The notes beneath the pieces are model-generated. The model ran no database searches. It was given only the letters and a program-made list of their open reading frames with translations, and was not told where the DNA came from. 64,000 nucleotides of DNA from assembly GCF_036785885.1 (NCBI RefSeq), contig NC_092323.1:16004501-16068500 (forward strand). The letters are read 5' to 3'. Within the stretch, counting starts at the first letter, position 1, and the number at the start of each line of letters is the position of its first letter. Of this stretch, positions 59,273 through 64,000 are shown one piece after another. The translations under genes were made by a program, and so were the position numbers. The DNA is from Coffea arabica. Its lineage: Eukaryota > Streptophyta > Magnoliopsida > Gentianales > Rubiaceae.

Positions 59273-62200
59273 CATTATAGATTATACTTTCCCGTCAGCA
59301 GTTTTAAATCTGCTCGAAATTAGAAATTTTGACTCCACATTTGTTTTGGTCGAAATATTAAGGATCAATTCAGCACACAATCCAAACATTTGGGACCAAA
59401 AAAATATTTTTCCTAGAATTAAATAGTAATCAATATTCATTATGTATACACACACATACTAGAAATCGTTTTCTTCACGTTCAAGAACTCCAAGGCCTTC
59501 ATCCGTCAATTTTATTAGCTCTATGTTGACAATCTTCAGTTGAAGAAAGTGTCATTTGTTGGAACTTAATACATTTTTCGGCTGGATGAATGATCTCAAC
59601 AAATATTCAAGTCTAGGGTCTCATTATGGAATAGTGAATGTGGCAAGTATTAAAAGTATCTGAGGTTTGATTACTTTATCATTAGGGACGAGATTACAAT
59701 TCCTTGTGGGTGGGGAGTAGGTACTTAAGTGACGTTGAGATTGGGCCATCAACTCTCTCTTCAAGAATGTTCTCCCAATTTGCTGATTTCTGTTCTGTAT
59801 TCATAGGCATGAGATTACAATTCCTTGTGGGCCGGGATGACTACTACTTATGACAGAGAGATTGGGCCATCAACTTTCTTTGTATTTGTGTTTTTAGGGC
59901 ACCTTTTTTTACTTCTTTAAATTCTTCTTATTTTTGTCATATGTGTTTTTCATCTCCAATTATCAATCTCAAAACTCAAACCCTAAACGAAACAGTGATA
60001 AGCACTTTAACAACCCTCCTTTGGTTATTGGACCAACCTCAATTGCATTTTTGGAGCATCTTATCTTATGGTCAAGAGTTCTTACACAAATGAGCAGTAT
60101 CACTAGTTTAAAGCTAAATTTCTGGAGTGCATATTGATTATGACCATTATGCTCTTTACAATTTATAACCACGTTTCCTTTTGGAGGAAGGGATGGATTG
60201 ATTGGTATGAGTTTCCTTTTGGAGGAAGTGATGGATTGATTGGTACGAGAGGTCGAAGGAGTGGAAGTGAAAAATCTCGAATCCGAGACCTCCCACTTAC
60301 ACAGTTACACTTAAAAAGAAAATAACCACATTTCCTTTTGTTTGATATTTTAGTTGTCTTCAATGTATACTTGCCTTGTATTTTTCCGCAGAATGTCAAG
60401 AACAACTGTGGCATGGCAAAAACATAGTGCATGCTTGGTCCGTGCATGATAACATCGCTTGGAAGCTATTTCCTCCTATGTAATTTTTTTTTTTTGGGTT
60501 CTATGTAACTTAATTATGTGCTTGAGATAGCGTTAATGACTGCCACTCGTTTATAAAGATTGATACTTTTTTTTGTGAGTTTAGTTTAAGGCACTTCTAG
60601 TACTTCTTTCTTTGGTACTAGTATGATGGATTGAATTAATCTATGAATGATGTATCCACTATGTAAAGGATTCATTTATGCAAACCCTTGCTGATTATGT
60701 AAGAACAGGTCTAAATATCATAGAAAATAGCTTTAAAAAAAATATATAATAATGACAACGAAGTGTAGCGTAATTGATACAATGCTTCATCTGTAACCAA
60801 TTTCAAGTTGGAGTCATCGAAGCAAAAGGTATTTGTCATGAGAACAAGATGTTTTATGACAACAGGACCAAACCATTAGCAAAAGGTATTTATCATGGGA
60901 CCAAGACGTTGTATTTTCCATTGCTAAAGGGTTCATGATATATATATATATAACACTGACTCTTTGATCACTACTGTTTCAGAATTGTCATAATTTCCTG
61001 GCAAAAACTATTTGCAATGGCAACAAAGCTGTTTATTAAGCTTTTGCCACGGCTTCCAAACTGTGGTTTTGCTTTATGACGATTTCTAATATATATAATC
61101 TCCCACTGACTGGTTGCGTGGCCAAAGTTTTTTTTTCCGTCTTCTTTTAAGTGAAGTAAAAGCCTTTAGGGTCTCTTATGTTAGTTGCTTTTGATTTGTC
61201 CAAAAAGAAATTATATGGTTAGTTGACCAAGGACTTAACAATAGTTGATTATGAATTTTGTTTTCAATCTTTAAATCTTAAACCTATTTGAATTTTTTCT
61301 CTTTATTCTTTTTCTTTTACTTAAGAGTTTTTGCTTGCTTTTCTTTTTTTTTTTTTTTCTTTCAAGGCAACAAAACTCTTGAGTTAATCACACTTTGTCC
61401 GATTAATTGCTTATGATTTGTCAAAAAGGAAAACATTGGTTGATTATGAATTATGTGGTTAGCCAGCTTTGGATTTTCTTTCTATTCCTTAAATCTTAAA
61501 GCTACTTGATTTTTTTTTCTCTTTATTCTTTATCTTTTACTCAAAAGTTTTTGCTTTCTCTTTTTTCTTAAGCAAGAAAACTCTTATTATTCTTTGACCG
61601 GCTTTTAAGACTCCAGCATTCAAGCAATCGGCCCCGTTTGGTTAAGCGGAAACAGAAAGTAGGCAAAACAAATATCAAGGGTTTCTTTCTGATATACGAC
61701 TGAATTTTTTTTTTCAGGTTTTTTATAGTGTTGAAGGTTGAAGATAATCCTAGGAGGATAAAAGTTTGGCCATCCGTTAGAGATGAGGAATTAGAGGGAG
61801 CCAGCAAATACACGTAATTTTTTGGGTTTTGGCAGTTGATAGAAAAACATTGGACACCTCAAACTAAAAAAACAAATGGGCATTTGGAAACCCAATCTCA
61901 AACTTTCAGCCCCTAAGAAACAAACAAAATGCATTTTCAGTAATGTCGACAACACCAATGAAGCCAGAAAACCCTTTGCTGTTTGCCTTTTGAAAAATGA
62001 TAAATTACACGGATACGACTCGTGGTCGTGGTATGATATCCAAAAGGAATTGATTACGACCCATGAGCATGATACCCAAAAGAGACCGTAAAATCTACTT
62101 AATTTATGTTGATAATAAGATGAACGTATCATTCTTTATTCTCATTTTTTTCTCGTTCCACTATCTATCGAATAAATCTATTGTCCCATATTTGTCATAA

Positions 62201-62929
62201 AAATATTTCTCAATAAACTACCACGTTAAATAGTAATATTGTTTCCTTGCTTCGTTTTTTATTTCCTTTGTGAGGTTAATTTGGTCAATTTTACAGGATT
62301 TCAGTTGATAATATGTCAAATGCTAAGATTTATCTGCCAATTGACATTGAAGGACTTGCCGGTGAAATGAATAGGAGAATGGTCCACCTTGATTAGATAA
62401 ATGAACTTTTAATTTTATCCCGAGCAAATTATATACGCATTCTAGTTGATGATTTCAATTTATGAGCTGAACAAGGTTTGTCCAAGTAGGAAATCGAGCA
62501 TTATGAATTATGATGGATCCTGGGTCTCTCCGGTTGAAGTTCTATCCAATTCCGTCCAATTGTATAAATTGGCATAATTTCAGTGTAAGCTAATAACTGT
62601 TGGCACAATTGTGAGTTCCACACAAATTTAGTTATATAATTCATGTTTATATTAAAATTGTATCATTTAACACCGAAATTTTATTAGTTTATATAACTAA
62701 ATAGAATTGGAACTGCAGGGTTCCCATTTCCCATTATGACACCTAATGCACTAGTATTACTGGGATATAGTTAAAAAAAAAAAAAAATTGTAGGAAACAT
62801 CTACTAACGTGGAAACGGGGCTCACAAGTTCCATTTCATATAAGTTGGTGCAAATTAATAATTTATTTTCAACTTACACCAAATTATCCTTAATTTACAC
62901 TAAATGGTAATAATTAACTTTAAAAAAAA
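59273..62929. other. Gene-free region with several local duplications
   Basis: No gene is supported. Local duplications: 59691-59757 and 59811-59877 (GAGATTACAATTCCTTGTGG ... GAGATTGGGCCATCAACT, period 120); a 38-bp tandem pair at 60173-60248; and a diverged ~230-bp pair at about 61220-61385 and 61430-61592 (CTTTATTCTTT, CTTTTACT, GTTTTTGCTT). A (TA)n run lies at 60937-60952. Confidence 0.5.
60173..60248 (+). repeat. 38-bp tandem duplication
   Basis: Two adjacent units begin GTTTCCTTTTGGAGGAAG and end GATTGATTGGTA(T/C)GA, differing at two positions. The sequence after it (CTCGAATCCGAGACCTCCCA, 60278-60297) is a tRNA-like B-box context on the minus strand, a possible SINE fragment. Confidence 0.8.
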
Positions 62930-63297
62930 ATTATGAACAGTGCTGGACACCTATTAAGCAACCATGTAGATGACCAAAAAAATCAACAATAACAACCGGT
63001 GTTGCAATTAAAAATTCTCAGCATACACTGAACTGCACCTTATTTACATCAAACTAGACCTGACTTATACGAAAATCTTATTAATTTATACCAGAGGTCA
63101 ACTTTTGTGAAATTGTAGGAAACATAAATTGTAAAGCCCCAAATCCTAATAACATGTATGTAGGTACAAAGTAGTATGGAAAAGACAGCCAGCGAGTTTC
63201 ACATGCTGAGAATTTTTAATTGCAACACCGGTTGTTATTGTTGATTTTTTTGGTCATCTACATGGTTGTTTAATAGGTGTCCAGCACTGTTCATAAT
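62930..63297. repeat. Near-perfect 95-bp inverted repeat (foldback)
   Basis: Arms 62930-63024 and 63203-63297 are equal in length and complementary at 94 of 95 positions, separated by 178 bases. The left arm runs ATTATGAACAGTGCTGGACA ... AAAATTCTCAGCAT. A transcript would form a long stem that could feed small-RNA processing. It may be a foldback transposon or a local inverted duplication. No frame crosses it. Confidence 0.92.
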
Positions 63298-63300
63298 GTT

Positions 63301-63401
63301 TTTTTTTTAACATTTTTTTTTTTAGTATAAGCAGGAGGACTCGAACACGAGACCTCTTGCTTACACTCCCTTCCCCCATACCACCTAACTCATCCCTCTC
63401 T
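63301..63401 (-). mobile_element. Short tRNA-type SINE insertion with 19-bp target duplication
   Basis: CAGCACTGTTCATAATGTT occurs at 63282-63300 and 63402-63420, directly flanking 101 bases. Read on the minus strand the insert carries GGTCTCGTGTTCGAGTCC, a good polymerase III B-box, and ends in A-rich sequence next to the duplication, as a SINE does. It inserted at the outer edge of the right arm of the 95-bp inverted repeat, duplicating part of that arm. Confidence 0.8.
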
Positions 63402-63420
63402 CAGCACTGTTCATAATGTT

Positions 63421-64000
63421 GTTACAAATAGTTTGTGCAACCAAATAATAGAGAGATGTAAATATTCAAACACTACATTTAAATTTTTGTTTTGATGGCC
63501 AAATCATAACCCACAACAATAAGTGGAGTTTCAATTACTAGTTTTTGGATAGAGAGGAGTTAAATTAGTAGCATGTCTAACACATAAAAGAAATAATAAT
63601 GTGAGTCCGTTTAGATTGTAGATTGAAAAATGTATATGGTTCATTTTTTCATCTTACTTATACCCTAAAATTGCAAAAGTGACAAGTGATAATCACAGTT
63701 TATCCCTTAAACTTTAGGTGTGATCATACTTTACTATCCAAAATTTATATTTAGACCCCTATAAATACTGGTCAAATGTTTAAAAAATAGTTAACTTAAT
63801 CCAAAAAAAAATAAATGCATTGTTAAAATAATTAACAATATAAGTCGCTTGCTCCATCTCGAAAACAGACAATATAAAAACAACATTAGAGAATTTTGAA
63901 TTTCTTGTGAAACTATATGAAATTTGTTTTCAAGAATTACATGAGGAATTTGTCAAATATAGTTTGAAACAAAGAATATTTGGTTTTAAGCATGATATAA
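63421..64000. other. AT-rich end of window
   Basis: No gene, element end or clear repeat is visible; the sequence continues beyond the window. Confidence 0.35.

Overview
The window is nuclear DNA of a flowering plant, almost certainly a eudicot. It is AT-rich (roughly one third G+C by eye), gene-sparse and full of short non-autonomous transposons. The recognisable genes are plant-specific types: G-type lectin receptor kinases, an SRA-SET histone methyltransferase of the SUVH class, and cycloeucalenol cycloisomerase of phytosterol synthesis. The species cannot be fixed from the sequence.

Layout: 0-4.2 kb is intergenic, with a foldback MITE and a short sugar-transporter-like relic. Two lectin receptor kinases lie head to tail on the plus strand (4.2-10.1 kb). 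A three-exon UPF0235/DUF167 gene follows (11.6-12.7 kb), then a 47-G homopolymer (13.9 kb) and a third lectin receptor kinase on the minus strand (14.5-16.8 kb). From 17 to 27 kb there are MITEs, a 1.1-kb hAT-type element, an LTR-like block, a degenerate telomere-like array and a block of hairpin-forming repeats. An intronless SUVH5/6-like gene is at 27.6-29.8 kb (minus). From 30 to 35.7 kb are another LTR-like block, an 805-bp element with a perfect 8-bp target duplication and a MITE. At 35.8-36.9 kb sits an intact intronless cycloeucalenol cycloisomerase reading frame with a poly(A) tract and a 14-bp target-site duplication, the marks of a processed retrogene. The stretch 37-49.7 kb has no gene and is built of duplicated blocks and a ~46-bp minisatellite. 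At 49.7-51.6 kb is a decayed lectin receptor kinase split by a hAT element with a perfect 8-bp target duplication, followed by a fourth intact lectin receptor kinase on the minus strand (52.4-54.7 kb). The remainder (54.7-64 kb) is repeat-rich and includes a near-perfect 95-bp inverted repeat and a tRNA-type SINE.

The four intact receptor kinases and one pseudogene form a dispersed cluster. All intact members share signal peptide, B-lectin, EGF/PAN-type cysteine modules, one membrane span and a cytoplasmic Ser/Thr kinase. The first member (4211-6607) has lost both catalytic aspartates (HCN for HCD, NFG for DFG) while keeping an open frame, so it is probably a pseudokinase receptor next to active paralogues. 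The other genes (UPF0235, SUVH, cycloisomerase) have no evident functional link to the cluster. No CRISPR array, operon, rRNA or convincing tRNA gene was seen.
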